In this document: positions 1-5,915 of the stretch, in pieces
Numbering within the stretch: position 1 is the stretch's first letter
Layout: every line of letters starts with the position of its first letter
Assembly: GCA_964574605.1 (NCBI GenBank)
Contig: CAZNOK010000249.1
Location: forward strand, 1-6,558
DNA: 6,558 bases
DNA from: CAIKAP01 sp964574605
GTDB taxonomy: Bacteria > Verrucomicrobiota > Verrucomicrobiia > Palsa-1439
Direction of reading: 5' to 3'
Notes under the pieces: generated by a model
Database searches by the model: none
Told to the model about the DNA's origin: nothing
What the model saw: the letters and a program-made list of their open reading frames with translations, nothing else
Translations under genes and position numbers: made by a program

Positions 1-1
1 T

Positions 2-39
2 GGGGACATTCTCATCGAGGTCACAAGGGGACATTCTCA
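2..39. repeat. Two direct copies of a 13-base motif, probable insertion sequence end
   Basis: The motif GGGGACATTCTCA occurs at 2-14 and again, identical, at 27-39, a spacing of 25 bases. Nothing coding covers this stretch. Short subterminal repeats at 20-25 base spacing are known from the ends of IS21-family elements, and I recall this GGGGACATTYTCA motif from the ends of transposase-bearing elements in bacterial genomes. The body of the element would then lie to the left of the window. The exact element boundary and any target-site duplication cannot be seen. Two copies alone could also be a protein-binding site pair. Confidence 0.45.
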
Positions 40-56
40 CAGTGGTACGACAGTCG

Positions 57-92
57 CAAGCTGGGCGCCCTTGGGCGCCACAAAACAGCTTG
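57..92 (-). terminator. Two-part hairpin downstream of bacterioferritin
   Basis: CAAGCTG at 57-63 pairs with CAGCTTG at 86-92. Directly inside it, GGCGCC at 64-69 pairs with GGCGCC at 74-79 around a four-base loop, leaving 80-85 as a one-sided bulge, so 13 base pairs can form. It begins 41 bases beyond the bacterioferritin stop codon on the minus strand. There is no T-tract after it on that strand, so it is not a textbook intrinsic terminator. It may stabilise the 3' end, assist termination, or belong to the neighbouring mobile-element end. Confidence 0.4.
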
Positions 93-117
93 TCCGCCAA
101 AGCTCCACGAAGGCGGA
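93..117. repeat. Short inverted repeat, REP-like hairpin
   Basis: TCCGCC at 93-98 pairs with GGCGGA at 112-117, with a 13-base loop. It abuts the larger hairpin at 57-92 with no gap and starts 16 bases past the bacterioferritin stop codon. On the minus strand a TTTT run follows the stem 7 bases later, inside the next hairpin. The form resembles dispersed intergenic palindromes found in many copies in bacterial genomes, but a single copy in the window cannot prove that. Confidence 0.3.
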
Positions 118-133
118 GACGCGGCGCGGCGGC

Positions 134-601
134 TTACTTCGCCTGTTCGGCGAGGTAAATCTGGATGGTCATCTGCCGGATCTGGTCGAGCTGGCCTTCG
201 ATCCAGTCCACGTGGTCTTCCTCGTCCTTGAGGATCGAAGTCAACATGTCGCGCGTGCCGTGGTCGTTCACCTCGGCGGCAAGCGACACGCCCTTGTTGT
301 AGGCTTCGACAGCGCCCAACTCGGCTTTGTGGTCGTTGGTCAACTGCTGCTCGACATTGGCTCCGATGACAAGCTTGTTGAGCTTGCTGACAACCGGCGT
401 GCCTTCGAGGAACAGAATGCGCCCGATGAGTTTCTCGGCGTGTTTCATCTCGGTGATGGCGCGTCCCTCGACGGCTTTGTGGAGGCGCTCGTAGTTCCAG
501 TTGGCGCACATCTCGGAGTGAACCATGTACTGGTTGATGGCGGTGAGTTCGTCGGCCAGCAGGCCGTTCAGACATTCGATGATCTTGGCGTTGCCCTTCA
601 T
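134..601 (-). CDS. bfr: Bacterioferritin (heme-containing iron-storage ferritin)
   Basis: This 155-residue protein should form the 24-subunit cytoplasmic shell that oxidises Fe(II) at a di-iron ferroxidase centre and stores it as ferric mineral. Every expected ligand is present at the positions used in E. coli Bfr: Glu18, Glu51, His54, Glu94, Glu127 and His130, with Tyr25 beside the site. Met52, which ligates the inter-subunit heme, is also present and separates Bfr from heme-free ferritins. The length is close to the family's usual 155-160 residues, so the gene is intact. The ATG at 601 is supported by a GAAAGGA Shine-Dalgarno sequence at 609-615, seven bases upstream. The GreA-like gene ends 54 bases upstream on the same strand with no hairpin between, so read-through is likely. 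No iron-responsive operator was recognised. Confidence 0.96.
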   Translation of the reverse strand: MKGNAKIIECLNGLLADELTAINQYMVHSEMCANWNYERLHKAVEGRAITEMKHAEKLIGRILFLEGTPVVSKLNKLVIGANVEQQLTNDHKAELGAVEAYNKGVSLAAEVNDHGTRDMLTSILKDEEDHVDWIEGQLDQIRQMTIQIYLAEQAK

Positions 602-608
602 GTTCGAT

Positions 609-615
609 TCCTTTC
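609..615 (-). promoter_or_regulatory. Ribosome binding site of bfr
   Basis: On the minus strand the sequence reads GAAAGGA, seven bases before the bacterioferritin ATG. It fixes the start codon and contrasts with the genes starting at 2785 and 2881, which have no such site. Confidence 0.7.
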
Positions 616-655
616 GTGTGGCGACAGGATAGCAGGCTTTCAGAACAGCGTCAAC

Positions 656-2785
656 TCAGAGCGCCTGCAAAATCTCGGCGGGCGCCTTCGCGATGCGCTC
701 GATACGGAATTGAATCTTGCCGGTGTCGCCGTTGGCCTCGACAACATCGCCCACTCGCTTGTTCAACAGCGCCTGCGCCAGCGCGGCGGGGTAGCTGACG
801 ATGTTGCGGGCCGTGTCGCTGTCCCACGCGCCGAGGATGTGATAGGTCGCGGACACGCCGGTGGCGACATCGGTCATGGTGACCGTCGTGCCGATGTTGA
901 CGGCGTCGGTCTTGGCGTCGGCAAAATCGGTGCCCTGCGAACGAACGAGAAGCAATTCGAGTTCGCCGCGCCGGCGCATGAAGACTTTCTGCATGTCCTT
1001 GGCGGCTTTGTACTCGAAGTTCTCGCGCAGGTCGCCGTAGCTGCGGGCCGTGGCGATCTCCTTGCTGTTCTGCGGAATCTTTTTCTGGATCAGATCGTCC
1101 AGCTCGGCTTGCCGGCGACGGAGACTGACCCAGGAAACAATGAGCGGCTGTTCCTTCACGGTGCGGCTGACAAGAAACTCCTGCACGAACGGGAACTCCT
1201 TCACGAGTCGCGCCATCAACAATCGGCGGTCGAGTTCCTCGAACGCCGGCGTCGCGAGCAGCCGGCGGGCGACATCGCGGACGGCCTCGGTCGGCGCGTT
1301 CGCAAGCAAATCCACCACCAACGTCTCATCCTTGACGAGGAGGTCGTAGAGTTTGGCGGCGGACTTGGCAGAGGAGGTTTCCATCGCGCTGACGACGGCC
1401 TGGATGAGAACCGCGCCGGGAAGCGGCGTCAGCCACGGTGTTCCGGAAATGTTCCGGCAGATCCACGCAAGGAGTTCCGCGCTGGCCGCGTGGTTCTGGA
1501 CGCTCTGGAGAATCTGCGGCGCGCACGGCGCGAGCAGGTCGGCGATCTGGTCGAGCGTCTTGGCGGCGAACTGATGGATTCCCGCAAGAAGGCGGTCCGG
1601 CTCGGAAACCTTCAACGCGGCGACGGCGCGTTTCTCGGAGGCGGCGCTGAGCTCGTCAAACAGCGCCGGCAAATCGGCGACCCGTCGGAGTTCATCGGCG
1701 ACAAACGCGCCGGGGACGCGCATGTCTTCGAGGAGAAAGGCGGCTTCGAGTCGGACGACGTGGAGGTCGGGCTTGGTCGCAGCCAGCGACACCAGCAGGC
1801 CGTCCTGCAATTCCTGAAGCGCGAGCGTCGGATCGGTAATCTCGTCGGCGATCCGGAGAAACTGGCGGGCGATGTCAGTCTTCTGGATGAGGCTCGGCGC
1901 GTCACGAAACGCTTCGAGCAGTTCGTCCTGCTGCGAGACCGGCGCGGCGCGCAGCACAATCGGGTTGCTCTTCTTCGCCGGCACGCTGAAGTGCGGGTCG
2001 CGTTTGGCGAGGCGCTTGGTGTTGTCCCACCATTTCTTCCAGTCGGCGGTGGCGATGACGGACGGCGTGAGGATTTGTTCGAGGCGTTCCGGCGAAACGG
2101 CATGGCCGTGGCTGACGAGCGCGAGGCGCAACAGCGCGAGCGGTTCGGCGGTCGCGAGTTGCTGGAGAGCGGCGAGGTCGGTTTGTTTGCGCACTTCGAG
2201 GTGGTCGGCGCCGACCGGCGTGAGACTCTCGCCGGCGTAGGCGAGTTGGAGAGCGTGGTCGGGATTGTGCGGAAACGCAATGATGAGCCGGCCAAGCGTG
2301 GCGTCGAAACTCTTCACGCGGCCGAACCCCCAGCTTTTTTGCTGGCAGTACGCGCCCGGCGCGAGCGCCAGCAGCGTGTCAATCCTGGAGATGGCTTCCG
2401 TCATCGGCGTCGCGTCGTTGTCGAGCGCGGCGACGGCGAGGATGGCTTTCAGGCGCGAGTCTTTTTCGTGGATGGCGGTGTAAGCCTCGGCCAACTCGGG
2501 ACGGAGCGAGCTTTCTTTCGGGCTGGCGGCGGCGCGGAGCTTGAGCGCGAAGAGCCATTCGTGGTGTTTGCCGGCGGTTTTGAGGCTGGGCGCAATGAGC
2601 GCGGCCAGCTCGCCCGCGGTGCGCGGGTGGCCGGCGTCGGCAAACTCTTTGACCAGTTCGAGGAGAAAATCGGGACGGTCGGCGAACTGCTCGGAGAATT
2701 CGAGCCAGCGGAATTGCGCGTCATCGAGCTGGCCTTGCGCGAGCAGGTCACGGATTTGTTGATGATGTTCGTGGACGACAGACAT
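656..2785 (-). CDS. Long GreA/GreB-family transcript-cleavage factor with N-terminal extension
   Basis: The C-terminal 160 residues (about 550-705) are a complete Gre module. An antiparallel coiled coil carries the tip signature GDLREN (584-589), including acidic residues Asp585 and Glu588, which in GreA reach the RNA polymerase active site through the secondary channel and stimulate cleavage of backtracked RNA. The following FKBP-like domain has the expected GAWDSD (652-657) and a KRVGD segment (676-680). Residues 1-540 are mostly helical repeats rich in Ala and Leu, with no enzyme motif seen. A short beta-rich insert around 144-191 has a WGFGRV core (152-157). Normal GreA is about 158 residues; an approximately 715-residue form is known from Chlamydia, so this is a lineage-typical fusion rather than an error. 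It probably acts in the cytoplasm on RNA polymerase. The start at 2785 follows a strong promoter and has no Shine-Dalgarno site. Confidence 0.88.
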   Translation of the reverse strand: MSVVHEHHQQIRDLLAQGQLDDAQFRWLEFSEQFADRPDFLLELVKEFADAGHPRTAGELAALIAPSLKTAGKHHEWLFALKLRAAASPKESSLRPELAEAYTAIHEKDSRLKAILAVAALDNDATPMTEAISRIDTLLALAPGAYCQQKSWGFGRVKSFDATLGRLIIAFPHNPDHALQLAYAGESLTPVGADHLEVRKQTDLAALQQLATAEPLALLRLALVSHGHAVSPERLEQILTPSVIATADWKKWWDNTKRLAKRDPHFSVPAKKSNPIVLRAAPVSQQDELLEAFRDAPSLIQKTDIARQFLRIADEITDPTLALQELQDGLLVSLAATKPDLHVVRLEAAFLLEDMRVPGAFVADELRRVADLPALFDELSAASEKRAVAALKVSEPDRLLAGIHQFAAKTLDQIADLLAPCAPQILQSVQNHAASAELLAWICRNISGTPWLTPLPGAVLIQAVVSAMETSSAKSAAKLYDLLVKDETLVVDLLANAPTEAVRDVARRLLATPAFEELDRRLLMARLVKEFPFVQEFLVSRTVKEQPLIVSWVSLRRRQAELDDLIQKKIPQNSKEIATARSYGDLRENFEYKAAKDMQKVFMRRRGELELLLVRSQGTDFADAKTDAVNIGTTVTMTDVATGVSATYHILGAWDSDTARNIVSYPAALAQALLNKRVGDVVEANGDTGKIQFRIERIAKAPAEILQAL

Positions 2786-2793
2786 GGCGCGGC

Positions 2794-2821
2794 ATTATAG
2801 TGAGCGGCGTCGGGATTACAA
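2794..2821 (-). promoter_or_regulatory. Sigma70-type promoter of the GreA-like gene
   Basis: On the minus strand a perfect TATAAT (2794-2799) follows a TTGTAA (2816-2821; 4 of 6 to TTGACA) after a 16-base spacer. Only 8 bases separate the -10 box from the ATG at 2785, which would put the transcription start at or next to the start codon. No Shine-Dalgarno sequence lies in this interval, so the transcript may be leaderless. Confidence 0.6.
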
Positions 2822-2843
2822 TGAAAAGGCCATCAGTACCGGC

Positions 2844-2872
2844 TGGCCAAACTGACGGGCAGCGATTATCAT
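2844..2872 (+). promoter_or_regulatory. Candidate promoter of the glycosyltransferase operon
   Basis: TGGCCA (2844-2849; 4 of 6 to TTGACA) and TATCAT (2867-2872; 5 of 6 to TATAAT) are 17 bases apart on the plus strand. As with the divergent promoter, the -10 box ends 8 bases before the proposed ATG at 2881 and there is no Shine-Dalgarno site. The -35 match is weak, so this is a candidate only. Confidence 0.35.
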
Positions 2873-2880
2873 CTCCGCGC

Positions 2881-3816
2881 ATGGCAACGCCAACGCTTTC
2901 CGTCATCGTTCCCGTCCACAACGGCGGCGAGAAGTTCCGCCGGTGCCTCGAACGCTTGAAGGCGGCGTCACCGCAGCCCGACGAGTTGATCGTCGTTGCC
3001 GACGGCGACAGCGACGGCTCGTGGCGCATCGCCGAGGAGTTCGGCGCGCGCGTCATCCGACTCGAAAAAGCCGGTGGCCCCGCCCGCGCCCGCAATGCCG
3101 GCGCCCGCGCGGCCCGCGGCGACGTCTTGGTGTTCCTCGACGCCGACGTGGCGTGTGTTCCGGATTTGTTCCGGAGGATCGGGGAGACGTTCGAACGCGA
3201 GCCGAAAATTGCCGCCGTGTTCGGTTCCTACGACGACGCCCCGGCGGAGGCGAATTTCCTGTCGCAATACAAGAACCTCTTTCACCATTACGTCCACCAG
3301 ACGTCGCGCGAAGAAGCTTCGACGTTCTGGGCGGGTTGCGGCGCGACGCGACGCGACATTTTTCTCACGCTCGGTGGCTTCGACGAAACGTATCGCCAGC
3401 CGTCCATCGAGGACATCGAATTCGGTTACCGGCTCCGGCGCGCCGGGCACCGGATTCGGTTGGTGAAGACGCTTCAGGTCAAACATCTGAAACGCTGGAC
3501 GGCGCGCTCGCTGGTGTACGCGGACTTCTGGCTGCGCGCCGTTCCGTGGACGGAGTTGATGCAGCGCGACCGCGGGATATTGAATGATTTGAACCTGACG
3601 TGGAAAGCGCGCGCCGCTGTCGTGCTGGGCTGGTTGTCGCTCGTGGTGCCGCCGTTGGTCGTCGTGATGCTGGCGATGCACGCGGGGCTGTTGAAATTCT
3701 TCTTGGCGAAACGCGGCGCGCTGTTCACACTGGCGGCGATGCCGTGGCTGTGGTTGTATAATTTGTACAGCGGACTCGGTTTCGCAGTCGGGCTGGTCCG
3801 GCATTGGACAAGATGA
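2881..3816 (+). CDS. Family 2 glycosyltransferase with C-terminal membrane helices
   Basis: This 311-residue protein should transfer a sugar from a nucleotide-sugar donor at the cytoplasmic face of the membrane. The N-terminal GT-A fold begins with LSVIVPVHNGG (6-16). It is followed by the GGPARARNAG strip (65-74), the metal-binding DAD (87-89), the GGFDE turn (165-169), the likely catalytic ED pair (177-178) and an HLKRW segment (202-206) in the place of the acceptor-side (Q/R)xxRW motif. Two hydrophobic segments (about 245-272 and 280-306) anchor the C-terminus. I chose the ATG at 2881 because the GT2 core begins almost at once; GTG 2800 and ATG 2821 are in frame but would add residues unlike the family. 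It overlaps the next gene by ATGA and opens the five-gene run. Donor and acceptor cannot be told from sequence. Confidence 0.88.
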   Translation: MATPTLSVIVPVHNGGEKFRRCLERLKAASPQPDELIVVADGDSDGSWRIAEEFGARVIRLEKAGGPARARNAGARAARGDVLVFLDADVACVPDLFRRIGETFEREPKIAAVFGSYDDAPAEANFLSQYKNLFHHYVHQTSREEASTFWAGCGATRRDIFLTLGGFDETYRQPSIEDIEFGYRLRRAGHRIRLVKTLQVKHLKRWTARSLVYADFWLRAVPWTELMQRDRGILNDLNLTWKARAAVVLGWLSLVVPPLVVVMLAMHAGLLKFFLAKRGALFTLAAMPWLWLYNLYSGLGFAVGLVRHWTR

Positions 3817-4175
3817 ACAAAACGGAATCAACTGAACAACTTCTGCAGCGCGCGTTCGCACGGCTCGACGCGGTCGCGTTCGGCGTCGCCGTCGGCACGC
3901 TGTGTGGCATCGGCTTGTGCGCGGCGACGATGATCCTCGTGCTGAAAGGCGGCGACGACGTCGGGCACTATCTCCGGCTGCTGTGGCAGTATTTTCCCGG
4001 GTATCATGTGACGCTGCCCGGAGCGTTCATCGGGTTGGGATACGGGTTCCTCGCGGGGTTCGTCGCGGGCTGGCTGCTGGCGTTTGTCCGCAACGCGGCG
4101 CTTTGGATTTACCTGTTGACGGTGAAAATGAGGGCCGCGTCGGCGTCGTTCCGCGGCTTCTTCGACAACATGTGA
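3813..4175 (+). CDS. Small two-helix membrane protein A, paralogue of the protein at 5582-5899
   Basis: This 120-residue protein has a polar N-terminus (1-20), one hydrophobic segment (about 22-44), a loop with KGGDDVG (45-51) and LRLL (54-57), then a second glycine-rich hydrophobic segment (about 68-92) containing GAFIGLGYGF. A third, weaker hydrophobic and then basic tail (95-120) is missing from protein B. Aligned without gaps, 45 of 80 residues match protein B. The pattern resembles small two-helix proteins that, as I recall, databases label 'bacteriophage holin'; that label is only a name and nothing here suggests lysis. The ATG at 3813 overlaps the glycosyltransferase stop in ATGA, pointing to translational coupling. 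A TTG three codons upstream is in frame but less likely. The stop overlaps the flavoprotein start. Function is unknown; a membrane partner for the adjacent enzymes is an inference. Confidence 0.85.
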   Translation: MNKTESTEQLLQRAFARLDAVAFGVAVGTLCGIGLCAATMILVLKGGDDVGHYLRLLWQYFPGYHVTLPGAFIGLGYGFLAGFVAGWLLAFVRNAALWIYLLTVKMRAASASFRGFFDNM

Positions 4176-5572
4176 TGAAACCGGTCGTCATCATCGGCGG
4201 CGGCCCGGCCGGGTTGACGGCAGCCTACCAGCTCTCCAAGGCCGGGCTTCCATCGGTCGTGCTCGAAAAGGACAACGTGGTTGGCGGCATCTCGCGCACC
4301 GCCGCGCACAACGGCTACCGTTTCGACATCGGCGGCCACCGTTTTTTCACGAAAGTGCCGGCGGTCGAGGCGATGTGGCGCGAGGTGCTCGCGGAAGCGG
4401 ATTTCCTGCGACGGCAACGGCTCTCGCGGATTTATTACAACAAACGGTTCTTCCACTATCCGCTTCGTCCTGCCAACGCGCTGCTGGGACTCGGCCTCTG
4501 GAACAGCGCGCTCATCCTCGCCAGTTACATCAAGGCGCAGCTTTTCCCGCAACGGCCCGAAGACACTTTCGAGCGATGGGTCTCAAACCGTTTCGGCGAG
4601 CGGCTCTACCGAACGTTCTTCAAGACCTACACGGAGAAAGTGTGGGGCATCCGGTGCCACGAGATTTCCGCCGAGTGGGCCGCGCAACGGATCAAGGGAC
4701 TGTCGCTGCTCAGCGCCGTCAAGAATGCGCTCCTCCAGCAGCAGTCTCCGCACAAATCCCGCGTCATCAAAACGCTCATTGACGCGTTCGATTACCCGCG
4801 GCTCGGCCCCGGCATGATGTGGGAGACAGTTGCCGCGCGCGTCCACGAAGTCCGCCTCGGCGCGGAAGTGAAAAAGATTTTCTGGAGCGCCGACCGCATC
4901 GAGGCCGTCGAGACTGGCAACGGCAGCCGCGTCGAAGGCTCGCACTTCGTCAGCAGCATGCCATTGCGCGAACTTATCGAGGGGCTTTCGCCGGCCGCGC
5001 CGGCCGCGGTGCGGGCGGCGGCGGACGGCTTGAAATACCGCGATTTTCTCACCGTCGCGCTCATCCTGAACCGGGGCGATGTGTTTCCCGACAACTGGAT
5101 TTACATTCACGATCCCGACGTGAAGATGGGCCGGATCCAGAACTACAAGAACTGGTCCCCCGACATGGTGCCCGACGCCGGCGCGACCTGCCTTGGCTTG
5201 GAATATTTTTGTTTCGCCGGCGACAAGCTCTGGACGATGCGGGACGAAGAGTTGATCGCGCTCGGCAAACGCGAGATCGAAATGCTCGGTTTGGCGCGCG
5301 CCGACGACATGGTGGATGGTTGCGTCGTGCGGATGCCGAAGGCGTATCCGGTGTACGATGCCGGCTATGGCGAGCATCTTCGGGTCGTTCGGGAGTTTCT
5401 CGGCACGCTGACGAACTTGCAAGTCATTGGACGGAACGGGATGCACCGCTACAACAATCAAGATCACTCGATGTTGACCGCGATGCTCGCCGTGGAGAAC
5501 ATCCGCGGCGCGCATCACGATCTGTGGGGCGTCAACGACGAGCGGGAATATATTGAGGAGATAAAACGATAG
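4175..5572 (+). CDS. FAD-dependent oxidoreductase, UDP-galactopyranose mutase/amine oxidase superfamily
   Basis: This 465-residue flavoprotein has a GGGPAG dinucleotide-binding loop at 8-13, Glu31 at the end of the second strand for the adenosine ribose, and a GG-containing FAD strip (37-41). GGHRFFTK (53-60) follows. The segment around 148-161 reads like the YTEKQWG motif of UDP-galactopyranose mutase, here with KVWG (155-158). The C-terminal FAD-closing region is GRNGMHRYNNQDHS (419-432). It is longer than bacterial mutase (about 370-390) and is not called Glf because the match is at superfamily level. Related proteins are often annotated as NAD(P)/FAD-dependent or protoporphyrinogen-oxidase-like and sit in polysaccharide loci. 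The ATG at 4175 overlaps the preceding stop (TGATG); the frame stays open upstream to about 3902 but lacks homology there. It may isomerise, oxidise or reduce a sugar or lipid intermediate; the substrate is unknown. Confidence 0.85.
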   Translation: MKPVVIIGGGPAGLTAAYQLSKAGLPSVVLEKDNVVGGISRTAAHNGYRFDIGGHRFFTKVPAVEAMWREVLAEADFLRRQRLSRIYYNKRFFHYPLRPANALLGLGLWNSALILASYIKAQLFPQRPEDTFERWVSNRFGERLYRTFFKTYTEKVWGIRCHEISAEWAAQRIKGLSLLSAVKNALLQQQSPHKSRVIKTLIDAFDYPRLGPGMMWETVAARVHEVRLGAEVKKIFWSADRIEAVETGNGSRVEGSHFVSSMPLRELIEGLSPAAPAAVRAAADGLKYRDFLTVALILNRGDVFPDNWIYIHDPDVKMGRIQNYKNWSPDMVPDAGATCLGLEYFCFAGDKLWTMRDEELIALGKREIEMLGLARADDMVDGCVVRMPKAYPVYDAGYGEHLRVVREFLGTLTNLQVIGRNGMHRYNNQDHSMLTAMLAVENIRGAHHDLWGVNDEREYIEEIKR

Positions 5573-5576
5573 GAGG
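5571..5576 (+). promoter_or_regulatory. Strong ribosome binding site of membrane protein B
   Basis: A full AGGAGG begins inside the TAG stop codon of the flavoprotein gene and lies 5 bases before the ATG at 5582. It is the only strong Shine-Dalgarno sequence in the five-gene run, suggesting protein B is translated independently and perhaps more than its upstream neighbours. Confidence 0.75.
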
Positions 5577-5581
5577 ACACC

Positions 5582-5899
5582 ATGCTGGTACAGCCTGACA
5601 ACAACAACGAAGAGCAACTCACCCGCGCCGTGCTCCGCCTCAACGGCAACGTCTGGGGCTTCGCCTGTGGCGCCCTCTGCGGCCTCGGCATTTTCGTGGC
5701 AACAATCTGGCTTGTGCTCAAAGGCGGCAAGGAAGTCGGTCCGCACCTGCGACTGCTCGCCCAGTTTCTCATCGGCTACCGCGTGACTCTCGGCGGCGCT
5801 TTCATCGGCCTCGCTTGGGGGTTCGTCATCGGCTTCGCGGCGGGCTGGTTGGTGGCGTGGATTTATAACCGCGTCGCCGCCGCCCGAAACAACCGGTGA
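5582..5899 (+). CDS. Small two-helix membrane protein B, paralogue of the protein at 3813-4175
   Basis: This 105-residue protein has a polar, Asn-rich N-terminus (1-22), a hydrophobic segment (about 24-46), a loop with KGGKEVG (47-53) and LRLL (56-59), and a second hydrophobic segment (about 69-95) containing GAFIGLAWGF and ending WIYN, then a basic tail (97-105). It shares 45 of 80 aligned residues with protein A, without gaps, including the loop, so the two genes are an ancient duplication with the flavoprotein gene between them. By the positive-inside rule, with a basic C-terminus and two helices, both ends are probably cytoplasmic. It resembles small proteins labelled 'bacteriophage holin', but neither neighbours nor context suggest a phage. 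The start is fixed by AGGAGG. Function is unknown; a structural or regulatory partner of the membrane-bound pathway is an inference. Confidence 0.87.
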   Translation: MLVQPDNNNEEQLTRAVLRLNGNVWGFACGALCGLGIFVATIWLVLKGGKEVGPHLRLLAQFLIGYRVTLGGAFIGLAWGFVIGFAAGWLVAWIYNRVAAARNNR

Positions 5900-5915
5900 A
5901 CCACCGCCAACAACC

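Noticed and set aside
2..39. A possible CRISPR array.
   Set aside because: Only two 13-base copies with a 12-base gap; repeats and spacers are too short and no cas gene is nearby.
71..2800. A 909-codon open frame on the plus strand running antisense across both bfr and the GreA-like gene.
   Set aside because: It is in exact codon register with both real genes, so its stops would need sense codons TTA, CTA or TCA, which are rare in this GC-rich sequence. It even reads through the bfr stop (TAA becomes TTA). Its product is Arg/Gly/Val/Glu-rich with no recognised domain, whereas the minus-strand proteins have complete catalytic motifs.
2800..2880. Upstream starts of the glycosyltransferase (GTG 2800, ATG 2821).
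   Set aside because: They would add 20-27 residues without family similarity, have no Shine-Dalgarno site, and overlap the divergent promoters. The GT2 core begins right after ATG 2881.
2968..3861. Long open frame on the minus strand opposite the glycosyltransferase.
   Set aside because: The plus-strand reading shows a full GT2 motif series; the antisense product has no recognisable family pattern and is explained by GC-rich codon composition.
3902..4174. N-terminal extension of the flavoprotein frame.
   Set aside because: It lies out of frame inside membrane protein A, is Arg-rich and unlike any flavoprotein, and the FAD-binding strand starts three residues after ATG 4175.
3813..5899. Phage lysis function for membrane proteins A and B because similar proteins carry the label holin.
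   Set aside because: No endolysin, spanin or phage gene is near, and both genes are embedded in an apparent biosynthetic operon. The label rests on size and topology.
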